Below, one piece after another: positions 1 through 11,600 of a stretch of 46,290 nucleotides of DNA. The translations under genes and the position numbers were made by a program. A model generated the notes under the pieces. That model was not told the DNA's origin, did no database searches, and worked only from the letters and a program-made list of their open reading frames with translations. This stretch comes from Stentor coeruleus (taxonomy: Eukaryota > Ciliophora > Heterotrichea > Heterotrichida > Stentoridae): the NCBI GenBank assembly GCA_001970955.1, contig MPUH01000553.1, forward strand, positions 1 to 46,290, written 5' to 3'. Each line of letters starts with the position of its first letter. Position 1 is the stretch's first letter.

Positions 1-81
1 AGAGATTTAGGTTATAAAATATGTATATTGAAGGAGAATAGCATTATCTAAATTATATCTTATACCTAATCATAATAAAAA

Positions 82-1089
82 ATGGGCGATGACTATGCAG
101 AGCCATTCGAGAGAAATTGGGAAGATAAGGACCAGAAAATTCATGAAATCAAAGTTAACAACCTTGAAATTGCTGAAGACGATGGTGTCCAAAGGATCGA
201 ATCAAGACCTCAAAGAAGCGGACCTGCATGGAATCTAGAAGAACCCAATGAATCACAACCTTCTGAGACTGTAACAAAAGGCAAATTCACTGCCTCGCAT
301 ATTAATAAAAAAAAGCCCCCTGTGAATGACAAGTTAAACTTCCCAGGAATTGGTATAGCACCTGCTGAAAAATCTACGTCAGAAGGCCAAGATACAAAGT
401 CAGCCAGTGATAAAAAAGCCTCTGCTGCTAAAGGATCAAGTTCAAATCCATATGGAGAACTAGAAGAAGAAGAGGAAAAAGCTTCACCTACTGTTGAAGA
501 AAAAAAGTCTGCTAAGAAACCTTCAGGGAAGAAAAAGGGTAACAAAAAGCAAAAATGGACGCCTATAAATGCTAATGTCAAAATAGCTACAACAGCTGAG
601 GAAAAGGATTCAAATGTTTTTCAGAAAGAAGAAAAAAAGGTGGTTCCTGCAGATTATTCAGATAGACCGAAATATGAATCTAAGAGCTTCCAAATTAAAC
701 CATCAGGCCAAGGGTTTAGGAACTTTGATAATAAACCAGCTGAAAGCGCATTTTCATCAAACAGACCTGAAGGCTCTTCAGCTTTTGGCACACGAAGAAC
801 TGAAAATTTTGCCCCAAAACCAATTGATGAAGCCCCAAGGCCTACTGCTTGGAGAAATATGGAAAATAAAGTTGTTGAAGAATCTAAATCAAGGAATCCT
901 GATGTTGAATCTAGTGAACCAGTTAAAACTGATGCCCCGAGGAAATTTTTCAATTCTAAGAAGGCTGGAGTTAAACCTGAAAGCTCAGATCCATTAATGC
1001 CAAAGGAAAAAGAGCCTGAAAGCTCTAAAAAAGATGTTTGGGGGGAAAACATAAAGGAGCCGCAAAGGAAAAATGCTTGGGCCAAATAA
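82..1089 (+). CDS. Disordered basic/acidic protein with a LARP1-like motif
   Basis: 335 aa, ATG start in an A-rich context, TAA stop. Nearly the whole protein is low-complexity, rich in K, E, S and P, with no membrane segment or folded domain I can recognise. Visible short motifs are a GKKKGNKKQKWTPIN stretch near residues 149-163, FPGIGIAP near 88-95, and isolated tryptophans in short contexts (PAWNLEE, PTAWRN, and NAWAK at the C-terminus). The lysine/tryptophan motif resembles the KKKGNKHKWVPL segment that precedes the La module in LARP1-family RNA-binding proteins, but no La motif or DM15 repeat follows. I infer a possible mRNA- or translation-associated protein, for example a LARP1-N-terminus or eIF4B-like factor. 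The resemblance is short and could be coincidental. The gene itself is secure from its long uninterrupted frame and from acidic and basic blocks unlike intergenic DNA. Confidence 0.6.
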   Translation: MGDDYAEPFERNWEDKDQKIHEIKVNNLEIAEDDGVQRIESRPQRSGPAWNLEEPNESQPSETVTKGKFTASHINKKKPPVNDKLNFPGIGIAPAEKSTSEGQDTKSASDKKASAAKGSSSNPYGELEEEEEKASPTVEEKKSAKKPSGKKKGNKKQKWTPINANVKIATTAEEKDSNVFQKEEKKVVPADYSDRPKYESKSFQIKPSGQGFRNFDNKPAESAFSSNRPEGSSAFGTRRTENFAPKPIDEAPRPTAWRNMENKVVEESKSRNPDVESSEPVKTDAPRKFFNSKKAGVKPESSDPLMPKEKEPESSKKDVWGENIKEPQRKNAWAK

Positions 1090-1879
1090 ATAGTATTTAG
1101 TTAATAATAGAAAGCAAGCTATGCTAGAGGATTTTATATGTTTTTTAGTTTTGGTGTATATATTAGATAGGATGCTTAAGTGAAGAGTCTTTTAAAGATT
1201 TTGATGCTTTTTAGCTTTGAGGATGATAATTTTGGTATGGAGATTATGTAATAATTATAGATAAAGAAGGGTTATTGTGATTTGGCTTTTATGTTTTTAT
1301 GATAGAAAATTGTTATAAATTGTATAGGGCAATAGTGAAAGAGATTGAATTGTATTATGTAAGGTAATATATATTGTTTATATTTTATAAAATGAAAAAT
1401 TAATCATATTTTATAAGGTGATAGAAATAAACTTATACTTTATAAATTATCATAAATAGGTTTATATCATATAAATGATGGAAATATTACATCTTATAAG
1501 ATGATATTGATCTTAAAAAGTCTTACTTCAATCTCATACTATTTTCTATACATTTATTATACCTTCTATAAAAAATGAATCAAATATATTAGAATATAGC
1601 ATTATCTTTATAGACTAATAAATTATATGAAAATTGTATTTTTATATCTATTTAACTTAGCAAGGGCTGGACATTAGTTAAGCGATAATTCCTAACTAAT
1701 AATATCTATTTAATATCTATGATTCATATTATTGTATGCAATTTGTTTAATCAAAGTTTCTAGATTAATTAGATACTATAATGAACATAAAAACATCATA
1801 ATATAATTGCTTTATTTTATTAAATATGTAATATAAGTCAAAATATTTATATTCTATTAGGTTTATTATAAAAAGAACT
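1090..1879. other. Intergenic spacer, nothing recognised
   Basis: 790 bp of AT-rich DNA between two co-directional genes. The first about 250 bp after the stop codon are T/G-rich on the plus strand, as after other plus-strand genes here. The motif TTATAA occurs repeatedly near 1380-1500. No open frame, RNA gene or strong repeat was seen. Confidence 0.5.
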
Positions 1880-2845
1880 ATGTTAGGAAATGAAGATTTA
1901 AAAATTAAAGTAGCATCAGAAACTGTTAATATAAAAAGCTATGAAAGTGCAGTTGAGAATAGCCCAATGGTCAAATTGGATTCATCAGTTTTTAAATATT
2001 TCGCAAGAACACCTGAAATGTTTAGCACACCAAGGAATAGGAAAAGAGTATCGAATTTACAGAACTGTAAAAGATTCATACTTTTTGCAAGTAAAATCCT
2101 TAAGACTGCAATAAAGCGCCAGATGATTTTGGCAGTAGATTCATTACGTCAGTTAAAAAATGAAAAACCAAATCATCCTACTTTAGAAATTGTTTGTGAT
2201 AACTCAAAATTCATCAGCATTAGCCTGATACTCGAAAGCTGTCTAAAAAACTTCTGCCACATCCTAAACTCACTTTCCATTCAGGAAAAGTTTAAAACCT
2301 TCCAATTAATAAAAAAATTTGCTACTACCGCACACAGCCGATCAGTTATCTGCAAACTTCTAGCAAGAAAATTCACTAAAACCAAATCGGCATTTACAAA
2401 GTATAAATGCAATATAATTGAAATGAAAATGAAAAAAATCATTCTCACATATGCAAGAAAACGAGCCGGATATACTCGTCTTTATCACTTTTTCCTAAAA
2501 CGCCAAATCCATGGATTTAACTATTTGAAATCATATAGAAAAGCAATAAAAATCCTTAATATAAACAAAGAATTCAGTTTATTTCAATTAGATCTTTTTT
2601 TAAATGAAAAAATAAAGGAGGTTTTGAAATATGGGATTGGGAAAATCAGATTTCTGATAAAGATTAAAAATATTGCTGGATCAAGTAAGATAAAGAGTAA
2701 GTTTGCGAGTTGTATTAAAAAACTTAATGCTTTAACTTTGAGATCGAAACAATCTGCGTTTAATATGTGGCAAATGGTTGCTGTAGCATTTAAGTTGCAT
2801 AGTATGGTTTATCAAGATTATAATGATATAAAAATTGTATTGTAA
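1880..2845 (+). CDS. Hypothetical basic all-helical protein, possibly Sfi1-like repeats
   Basis: 321 aa, ATG at 1880 preceded by TTATTATAAAAAG, TAA stop. I do not recognise the family with certainty. The protein is very basic and predicted helical, without signal peptide or convincing membrane helices. Irregularly spaced basic/aromatic units recur, such as RKFTKTKSAFTKYK near 165-178, HFFLKRQIHGFNYLKSYRKA near 203-222, and RSKQSAFNMWQ near 291-301. This K/R-x-A-F-x-x-W pattern resembles the degenerate centrin-binding repeats of Sfi1-like proteins, which are abundant in ciliates with large cortical centrin arrays. That assignment is inference from pattern only. The coding strand is C-rich up to about 2540 and G-rich afterwards. 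Confidence 0.55.
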   Translation: MLGNEDLKIKVASETVNIKSYESAVENSPMVKLDSSVFKYFARTPEMFSTPRNRKRVSNLQNCKRFILFASKILKTAIKRQMILAVDSLRQLKNEKPNHPTLEIVCDNSKFISISLILESCLKNFCHILNSLSIQEKFKTFQLIKKFATTAHSRSVICKLLARKFTKTKSAFTKYKCNIIEMKMKKIILTYARKRAGYTRLYHFFLKRQIHGFNYLKSYRKAIKILNINKEFSLFQLDLFLNEKIKEVLKYGIGKIRFLIKIKNIAGSSKIKSKFASCIKKLNALTLRSKQSAFNMWQMVAVAFKLHSMVYQDYNDIKIVL

Positions 2846-3149
2846 TAAGTAATATAGATAGCATGTATAAAAATGCACACGATAATAATAGTTATTATAA
2901 GATGCTATTATATATATAGTTTATGAAATATATAATGATATAAGAATTGTATTGACTTATAATATATATAGAGAATATGTATAAAAATGTATATGATTTT
3001 ATTATTTATAAGAATATTAGGCTTATAGTGTAAATATGAAATATGTTTACTATTAAAGATTTTTATATAAAGACTATCATTATATGATAAGTGAATACAG
3101 ACTATTCATTGTAAACCTTCTAATTTTTTTGATCGTTAAACACATAAAT
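2846..3149. other. Convergent intergenic spacer
   Basis: 304 bp between the 3' ends of two convergent genes. It is very AT-rich with several TATATA runs (2900-2960). No gene-like frame or structured element was seen; it presumably holds both 3' UTRs. Confidence 0.5.
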
Positions 3150-6100
3150 CTAGCTTTTTTCTGAAGGCTTAACCGTAACTGCATTCCTTGAGTTACTTGT
3201 TGTATAATTCAAAGTAGTCTGTGCAGGTATAATCAATAAAATACTCATAATATTCCTAACGGTCATAGTCTCGCTTCTTAAAAATGGATAAACCACAAAA
3301 CAATACAACAAAATAAGAATAAAACTACACCCAAACACAAAAATCATAAAATCCCTAAGTTTACTCTTAATAATATCCCCTGAAACCTTAATAAGCCTAA
3401 TCACTGTAGTATTTGTCAGCACATTAAACTCAAGAATTTTTTCTAAAAACGTGACAATATCTTGACTTGCATCTTGGATTTTATTATAAGCAATAAACGT
3501 GCTTTCTTGTGATAAATAAGTTACAGCTCTATAAATTCCAAGTTTTGTATAAGGTTTTCCTTCAAGAGTCTCAAAAATCAAAGAATAAAGTTTTTGGTCC
3601 ATTAATTTAAAAGCTTTTGGGCTGTTTACTATAGATTTTGAAGCTTTCATAGCTATTCCTAAGTTGATTAAAGCACCTTTAGCGTCGTTTAATGGGTAGA
3701 AATTAGGGAAAATCTTATCAAGGGTAATTTTTGTGTTTTGGATATCTTTTTCTATAGTAAAAAAGCTCAAATGCAGTAATTGGACCCTTCTTTGAACTAC
3801 AGATTTTATTAGCAATGGCCGATGAGTTAAAAGTTTATCTAAAGCATTGACGAATACAAGGTAACTTACTAAGTAAATCAAACCGACAAAAAAAAACATA
3901 AAGAAAATCCTTGATATATATCGAGATGTGTATTCAAAATATCGACATGATTGTATATGTTCTAAAGGTTCTTTAGTGATACTTAATGATTTTGATATAT
4001 CATGATGGTTAATCAATCTATCTTTTAACATCTGAATAATTTCCGCTGATGAACCAGATACTCTTTTTAATAAATAAGTCCATAATATCCTCAAAGATCT
4101 ATCTGTGTGCATGACAAAAAATATGCAGCATACCATTAAAAGACCTTGAAAAATCGTCCCAGATATTATCAAATAAAAACTGTTTTCTTTTAACACCCTA
4201 GCCCTATCAACTTGACATCTTGAAAAATCTTCCATAGTATTGTTTGTAACATCAAAAATATTCCCAATACCATTATAAAGGATAAAAAACAAATCCTTAT
4301 CATATCCAGTCATATTACTTTCTGATCCCTCAAATATTCTTTCAACCTGCATATTTTATACATTTTTTATCATCATTCTTATAAGATTAATCAAACTTTC
4401 TTGTTTCAAAACAGTATCAGGGTATTCATCCCAATAATTAATTTCAACAGATTTAAGTAAAGATGATGCAGGACAATAAGACCAACTATTATAACTATTC
4501 AATAGTTTATTCTGATTAACATTAAGATCATTAATAATCTCTTTAAAATTGGTCATATTAAACTCAGAATATAATCCACTTCTTCTTTTTATGTCTAATA
4601 TTCTAGTTAATAAGGTTAAATATGCAGATGAATAAGCTGTATCGCTTAGGTTTAAAAATGCTGTTAATGATACTTGCTTATTTACTTCATCTGATATATA
4701 TCCAATTAAAATTCCTGTTGATATTAATATCGATAAAAGCTGTATAGAAAATACTGAGATAAATAATACGCATTTAGTCATTGATAAAACTTTTAATGAT
4801 TGCTTTATATGATTACTTTCAGGGATTGAAGAAAAAAGACTTGTTGAAGATTGAGCATTTGGGGCTGATTTTTCATATATATTAGCTTTTTCGTTAAAGT
4901 TTTTTTCTAGTTGATCGGCTTGTAAAGCTGTGTCAAGTCTTTCACCAGAGGCTAATAAGAAACTTATTCTTCTATTCTCGATATTTTTAAGGTCAAATGT
5001 GTTGAGTCTTTCTAGTTTGTGAAGTTCATGGGTATCAAAACAGACGTAGAGGATTTTTAGGATTGCGTTACCGACTTGGACATCTTTGATTAGGATGTTA
5101 ATAAGTTTGGATTGAAGGTTGTATCGGACTTGGACGAAATCAACTGTAGAGAAATCGTCAAAAGAAAAGTCTTGGAATATTTCTTGGATGTAAATATTTT
5201 CAATACTTTTTTTGTTTAGGCCAAGGATTAGTGGAAAGTTTTTGCTGTGTTCTTTTAGGAGACCGTTTGGGTGCATGAAGCTAAAACCTCGGTCTTTACT
5301 TGCCAGTATCATATCAATCGCACATATAAAGTTAACCGAATCCACACACCCTATAATCTCTGAACTCATAGTGCATTCAAGTAAAAACCCTTTAGAATCC
5401 AACATAAACGAAGGCATGCATTTAAAAACCTCAATATTTGTCGTGTTTTCCAAAAAGTTCAAAAGAAAATTATCATGAGGCTCTCTAAAATCCTTTGGCA
5501 TCAAGCTGTTTATTGATAACCCTCTCGCTTCTTTGCCCTTCAAATGTAAAAAATCCAAAAAATTATTCGTAAAAAACATCAACTTTCCAATAGTCTCAGG
5601 TTTTCCCGATAATACAATAAACGCCCTACCATTAGCGAAGCTTAAATGATGCTTAGGCATACCTTTATTCAACGCAACCCTCGTTTCCTCTGCTTTTCCT
5701 ATAAACTTATTCCCATTTTCAACATCATTCAAAACATTTATCAGCAATGATCCATACAAACCCTTCGTATCTATCGACGTAGGGAATCTCTCTAATATAT
5801 TCTCATACATTTTCCTTATTTTCTTAGTTTCCTTCGCTAAGCTATTAATAAACCATCTAAGTTCATTAATCTTATATTTCCCTCTACTTATTTTTTCTAT
5901 AAAACTCAAATACTCCAAACAAAAGCCTTTATCTTTTTCTTTAGCTTTAAAAAAATCCACAAAATATTGATGCAATTTGAAGCCTTCTGATGTATTTTGA
6001 CATTCTTCTTTAAGCTGTTCTTTGCATTTATATACTTGAAAATTAGTGAATATATCTAAACCTTTAGATTGGATTCCAATTATTTTGTTTAGTCCAAGCA

Positions 6101-7244
6101 TTTTGTTATGTAGAATATCGCTACAATAATATGCTTGGATTATTCGATTAGATTTGCATGGGTAATGATGATAATTTTTTACTAAGTATGATAAAAGACC
6201 TTCTTTTAAAGAACCACTTGTTAGATATTTACGAATTGAAAGCTCAAAAAAATAAAAGTTACTACTAGTGATATTGTTGATATCGGGTAGACTGGATTCA
6301 CGGAAGCGTAGAGTTTCTTTGACAAGGATTAAAATGGGAAGTTGTGAGAAGATTGTAATAAGTGCAACAATATCAGCCCTATTCATTTTTAACCCTACCC
6401 AAAACGCCAAAGACAAAAACGCGCAGTCCACATTAACATAAACTTTCAACAAATTAGTGACAAAGGAATAATACGGCAAATTATAAATTAAATACCCTGC
6501 ACAAACTCCATACATAAAAAAGCATAAAATCAAAAACGCTTCATAATTACTAGCCTTCAAATCAGTAGCCAAATAACAATTCAAAAACTGGACAATTTTT
6601 ATAAGCACACAAGCTTTACTATTACTTTTCGAAGTATTAACAATACTTGTTGATGCAAGTCTAAGTTCATAAGCGCAAGCTTCATAAAAAACAGTAAAAA
6701 TCCCAATAACTCCTATAAAAAACACAGAAAATCCTTGTCCAAAAACACTGTAATTCAGGATTTTTACATTGACATTTTCTGAAAACTCTTCGATTTCTTC
6801 AAATTCTTCTGACGAGTATTTGAAAATCAGAAAAAACATTGTTGTTATTGGTATAAACATAAGGTCGCATAGTATAAAAATGCTCAATCTAGTTAAAGCT
6901 ATATAAAAAACAGGTAATTTCTTTTTAAACCCAACTATAATAGCGAGAACTATGAATAGAATCAGAGCAGATGATGAGAAAATTATAATGAAAAGGACGT
7001 AATTAGACATAAAGTTGTAATAGTCTGCTATCGGGTCGATTGATGGGGCGCTTATGATGTACCAGAATACTTTGAAACTTGACCAGTTTGATAAATCGGA
7101 TTTAGCTTGCCAGAAAAAACGCAATGATTGACCTAAAATGCACAGATTGTATAAGGCGATGTATATTATAAGTAGGCTTGCTGACTCTGATATGCTTCTG
7201 TTGCAAGGATATAGTGTTAGCCAGATCTTGTATAAAAAGTCCAT
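3150..7244 (-). CDS. TmcB/TmcC-like multi-pass membrane protein with PAS domain, spliced (paralogue 1)
   Basis: Two minus-strand exons, 7244-4362 and 4346-3150, are joined by a 15-nt intron to give 1359 aa ending in TAG. The N-terminal about 320 residues contain roughly seven hydrophobic helices. A soluble region follows, with a PAS-like domain at about 535-650 (around VLSGKPETIG and MPKDFREPHDN). Then come a membrane helix (about 818-848), an extracytoplasmic stretch, a helix pair, another loop and a final helix before a short polar tail. This order matches the large PAS-containing proteins of ciliates annotated as tiny-macrocysts (TmcB/TmcC)-like; the ligand or stimulus of the family is not established. 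I infer a membrane sensor. It is collinear with the gene at 15220-19366, which supports the splice. It diverges from the polycystin-type channel gene across a 1.4-kb shared spacer. Confidence 0.75.
4347..4361 (-). other. 15-nt spliceosomal intron
   Basis: On the minus strand the sequence is GTATAAAATATGCAG. It starts GT, ends AG and contains an in-frame TAA, so without removal the gene would stop. Splicing joins codon AAT to GTT and continues the reading frame into a region collinear with the paralogue at 18.2 kb. Introns of 15-16 nt are typical of heterotrich ciliates. Confidence 0.88.
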
Positions 7245-8631
7245 TATTAAGATGATCTGGAAATGATAAGTAATTTTAAACTAAAACAAAATGGTGAACG
7301 CAGAATATATAGTGCAAATACTAAAATGCGTCAGTTTTATGGTTATATTTGCCAACAACTAAAATTAAACTTAAAAATGATAGGAAATCGGAAAGTAATA
7401 TTTGTCTTGATATATTTTAATAACTAATATATGATTATTTAAACTATTTTCGAAAAAAATAATATAATTCATTAACACTGAAGCTTGATTACAAATTCAT
7501 ATTTATATACATATATATGCTGTAACTGATACTAATTTTTCTAAGTGTTATTTATGAAAAAAATACCTATAAATCATTTATATCTTTACATAAAAATGTA
7601 TACGTTTTGATATAAATTCTATATAAACATAAATTTTAACATATTTTGATATGGTTCCAATGATACATCATAGATGAAAAGATATCCAATTTAAGGGTGA
7701 AAGTGAATTTTAAAAAAAATAGGAGTCTTAGTATGAAATTTAGCATTCTTTAGTTAAAGATGTATTTATTTAATGGAGTCCTAAAAAATATATTATTTTA
7801 GTATTTCCCTATTTTTAAAGTGTGAAAAATATGTAAGAATTTTAGTTTTTGAGGCTTATAGACTTAGATCTTTTATTATCAATTCTTTTATTATTTTATT
7901 TTTACTTATAGTATTGAAGTTAAAATACTTGATTTATTATGTTGCTTTTATACAAGAGATTACAAATTATTTTTGATTATTAGAAAGTGTTGCAATTTAT
8001 ACAATAATTTGAAATAAAATTATTAAATAGTTAGGGAAAAAAAATTTGATAGTTTTTAGTATTCTAGAGTGCAAATTGATGAATTTTTTAATTTTTATAC
8101 ATTATAATAAACTGATAATTGTATTTATGTTCTATTAAATAGGTTTATATGCAATTTCAATTTATAGATTATATTTTAGAGGTATTACTACTATTTTTTA
8201 GTAAAGAAAAAACTCAGCATAGATTATTATGTATATTTCAGGTAAAAATAATATTATTAAATTAGATTATATTATAAAAGTAGCAATAGTTTGATATTTT
8301 TTAACTTGGAACAAGAATTCTATTACATTTATTATTACTATTCCAATTATTAAAAATTTACAACAACTTATATTCGAAATGCCATTTCCAAGCATAAGAA
8401 AACTTTTTATATAAAAACTATGGCAAATTTAAAAATTCTAATCAAAGCCAAAAATCTAAAATCCTCTCTTTTTAGTTCTCTCAATATAAAAAATGCATTC
8501 TTTCTCTGCAATCCTATAACTTTTCATATATTTACATACCTATATAAATTATTAATATAATCTGATATCACATTATACACCTTTATCTATACATATCTAA
8601 ATACCAATTTCAAAATTTATTGATATAATAA
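7245..8631. promoter_or_regulatory. Shared divergent 5' spacer of PAS protein and channel
   Basis: 1387 bp separate two divergently transcribed genes (PAS protein to the left, channel to the right), so both promoters must lie here. It is extremely AT-rich. The last about 300 bp before the channel ATG are C-rich and G-poor on the plus strand, a pattern shared with other 5' flanks in the window. No individual promoter motif can be assigned; TATATA strings are frequent (7500-7520). Confidence 0.4.
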
Positions 8632-11600
8632 ATGAAAGAAACTGATGCTGAAATCAACAGGTTTATTCCTACAGATAGTGGAGAAAACCTACCTCAAATT
8701 ATATTAAAAGCAGAAGAAAAAGAAAAACCCAAAAAAAAATCTCCTAAAAATTGGGGCGAGTATTCAGACATTGTGCTTTCAAAAGATGACCTCGATGACA
8801 TTGAAGAAAAAATCAAGCAATCCGAAGGCGATATTCAAAAATCATTACAAGTTTTACCTGTTAATGTCAAAGGAATATACATATCGGTTTTTACATCTTT
8901 TCTGTTCATCGCCCTTTGTTTAACATATAAAGATATTGAAACTATAGGTAAAATTTCGAAGCTAGTAAGAGACAAATATGAAAACACTCCATTTGATGGG
9001 GAAAGCTATTATGCTGACATAACAACAATGGAAGATATAGACAGATACATTAGAAAATTGTTTTTTCCTCAATGTTTTAATCATGAAAACACGAACTATG
9101 CAACTTTGGTCTTAGGAATTCGAATGACTCTAAGGGAATATCGGATAAAAGAAATGCCGATTTCTGATTATAAAGACGCGGTTTCTAGTACAATAAGCTT
9201 CGACCCAAACTTAGAAGACATCAACCAAAATGAAGAATTTACAGGTGATTTAGGTCTTTGGACTTATAGTTCCACAGCTGGATATCGAGACCATGGAGGT
9301 TTTGAAGTGCATTTTTTAGATCATAATCTTGAGCTTTCTATAAACAAATGGAGAACTATGAGACCTTTTTGGCTTAATCAGTATATGGCTCAATTTGATA
9401 TAGAAGTCCTTATACATAGTAGGGATTTAGAAGTCACTTTGCTTTATACCCAACATTATACTAACACCCCATCTGGAAGAATCAAATTTTACTCAACAAC
9501 AGAAGGGGTTTTTTATGAATTATATCAGAAAGCAGAAAATAGTAAAGTTATTACTATTACAATATTACTTCTTTTTTATGGGGTTGGGCTTGTTATTCAA
9601 ATATGCAAATTGTCTCAGAATATGGCCAGGGTGTTTAGGGTGTTGTTAGCCAAGCTGAAATTTGATTTTGAATTTTTTGAGCTCCTTGAGTTTATTAACA
9701 TTTCTCTTACTTTGAGCAGTTTTATATTGATTATCAATCAAATGGTATCGCGTAAAGATATGTTTAGTATTCCTTTTAGTGAGAGTGAATTTGATGAGTT
9801 TATCAGTTATATCAATGAGTCTTATTCTTTAAGCAGGATTAATGGTATCTCATGCTTACTTATCATGATCCAAGTCACTTTCGTCCTTAAAAACAAATTC
9901 CCATCCTTCGGGATACTATTCGACACAATCTATTCTGCTAAAAACGATTTAGTAAATTTCGCTATCATAACCCTACAACTTCTCTTAGGCTTTGTATTCA
10001 TGGGAAACCTCGCTTTCGGACCTCACCATTCTATCTACAAAACCCTTCAAGGTTGCTTCGACGCTCTTTTTGTAACAATCCTATCAAACGTCAACTATTC
10101 TGATCTTAAAGATGCAAATTCAATAATATCCCCAATTTTCACAATTGTTTACTGCATATTATTCTACACAATTCTCTTAAACATGTTTATCGCTATAGTT
10201 ATAAGTAACTATAATGCTGTAAAAAAACAAGGACAACTAATCCTTGAAGCTAAAGCAGCTATAGNAAATTCAATAATATCCCCAATTTTCACAATTGTTT
10301 ACTGCATTTTATTCTACACAATTCTCTTAAACATGTTTATCGCTATAGTCATAAGTAACTATAATGCTGTAAAAAAACAAGGACAACTAATCCTTGAAGC
10401 TAAAGCAGCTATAGTTAGAAAATCAAGTGCTAATTTTATGCATGCAATGACAAATCTTCTTTTTTTCAGAATAAAAAATACCCTTGAAGAAGATGCTCAA
10501 GAATATGCAAGAATATTTCAAAGTTCAAATCCTGAAGAATTAGGCCAATCTTCAATTCAAGAAAGGATTAAAGTTCTTGAAATATCTATAATGCAACAGT
10601 ATTCTAAGGATTATTATGCAATATTTACATATAATATCGGACAGTTGCAAATGTTATTGAAAACAGGTTCTTTGAAGACTAATGAGCAAGTTAAGGAAGA
10701 GATACAAAATGTTATAAGAGAAATATTTGTGGTAAAGAGGAAAAAACAACTGTTTGATATGATGTTGGAGACTAATAAACATTATAATTTTATGATGATT
10801 AGGGAAATGTGTATTTCTTTGGTTTTTATTATAATACTATTGAATATCATTTTTACTAGGACTCAGATTTATAATACATACCAATTGACGAATATTGGAA
10901 ATAATATTGTGAATAGGGATTTTCTTGAGAATATTGTCCAAGAAGATCATATTTATGATTATTTTTATAATGAGTTGATTCCATCTTTACAAGAAAATTC
11001 TTTGCCGTTGTTTAATTATGTGATAAATGACCCTTTTATGAGAATTACAGTTAATAAGTACAAATTGAAAGAAAACACAAGTCCTTTTTCTAAAAATATT
11101 ATAAAAGATTATATAGTAGGCCATGATACTTTTTACACCGATAATTTCAGAGGTGAAAATACCCAGTATTTGTTTTTATATGTAGAACCTGGACATAAAG
11201 ATACATTTGCTCGTAAGGGGGGTTATGTTTTTACACTAACCAAAGATAAGGGAAAGGATATTTTTTTCTATTTACTAAAAGAAGAAAATCTTGCTAGTAA
11301 AAAATTCGCTTCACTTAGCTTTGAATGGGTGACATATAACATCAATTTAGACATGTTCACATATTATGGTTTAACCTTTACAAATGATCCAAGTGGTGAA
11401 ATTAATCATAGTCTTATTATAACACCAATGGATTTAGATATTTTCAATACAAAACAACTTGCTGCTGGTGTTCTTGAAATATTTTTTTCAATCATTGTTA
11501 TTTATTATATTTATTATGATTTTAGGCTTTGGTTGAAAATATGGAAAAAAGCGGAAATTAGAAGAAAGCAAAAGCTGAACTCTGAGAAAATTATAGAAAA

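Noticed and set aside
654-1085. Minus-strand open frames (also 210-581) opposite the first gene
   Set aside because: They mirror a low-complexity K/E/S gene on the plus strand; the composition is the antisense of lysine and glutamate codons and there is no independent support.
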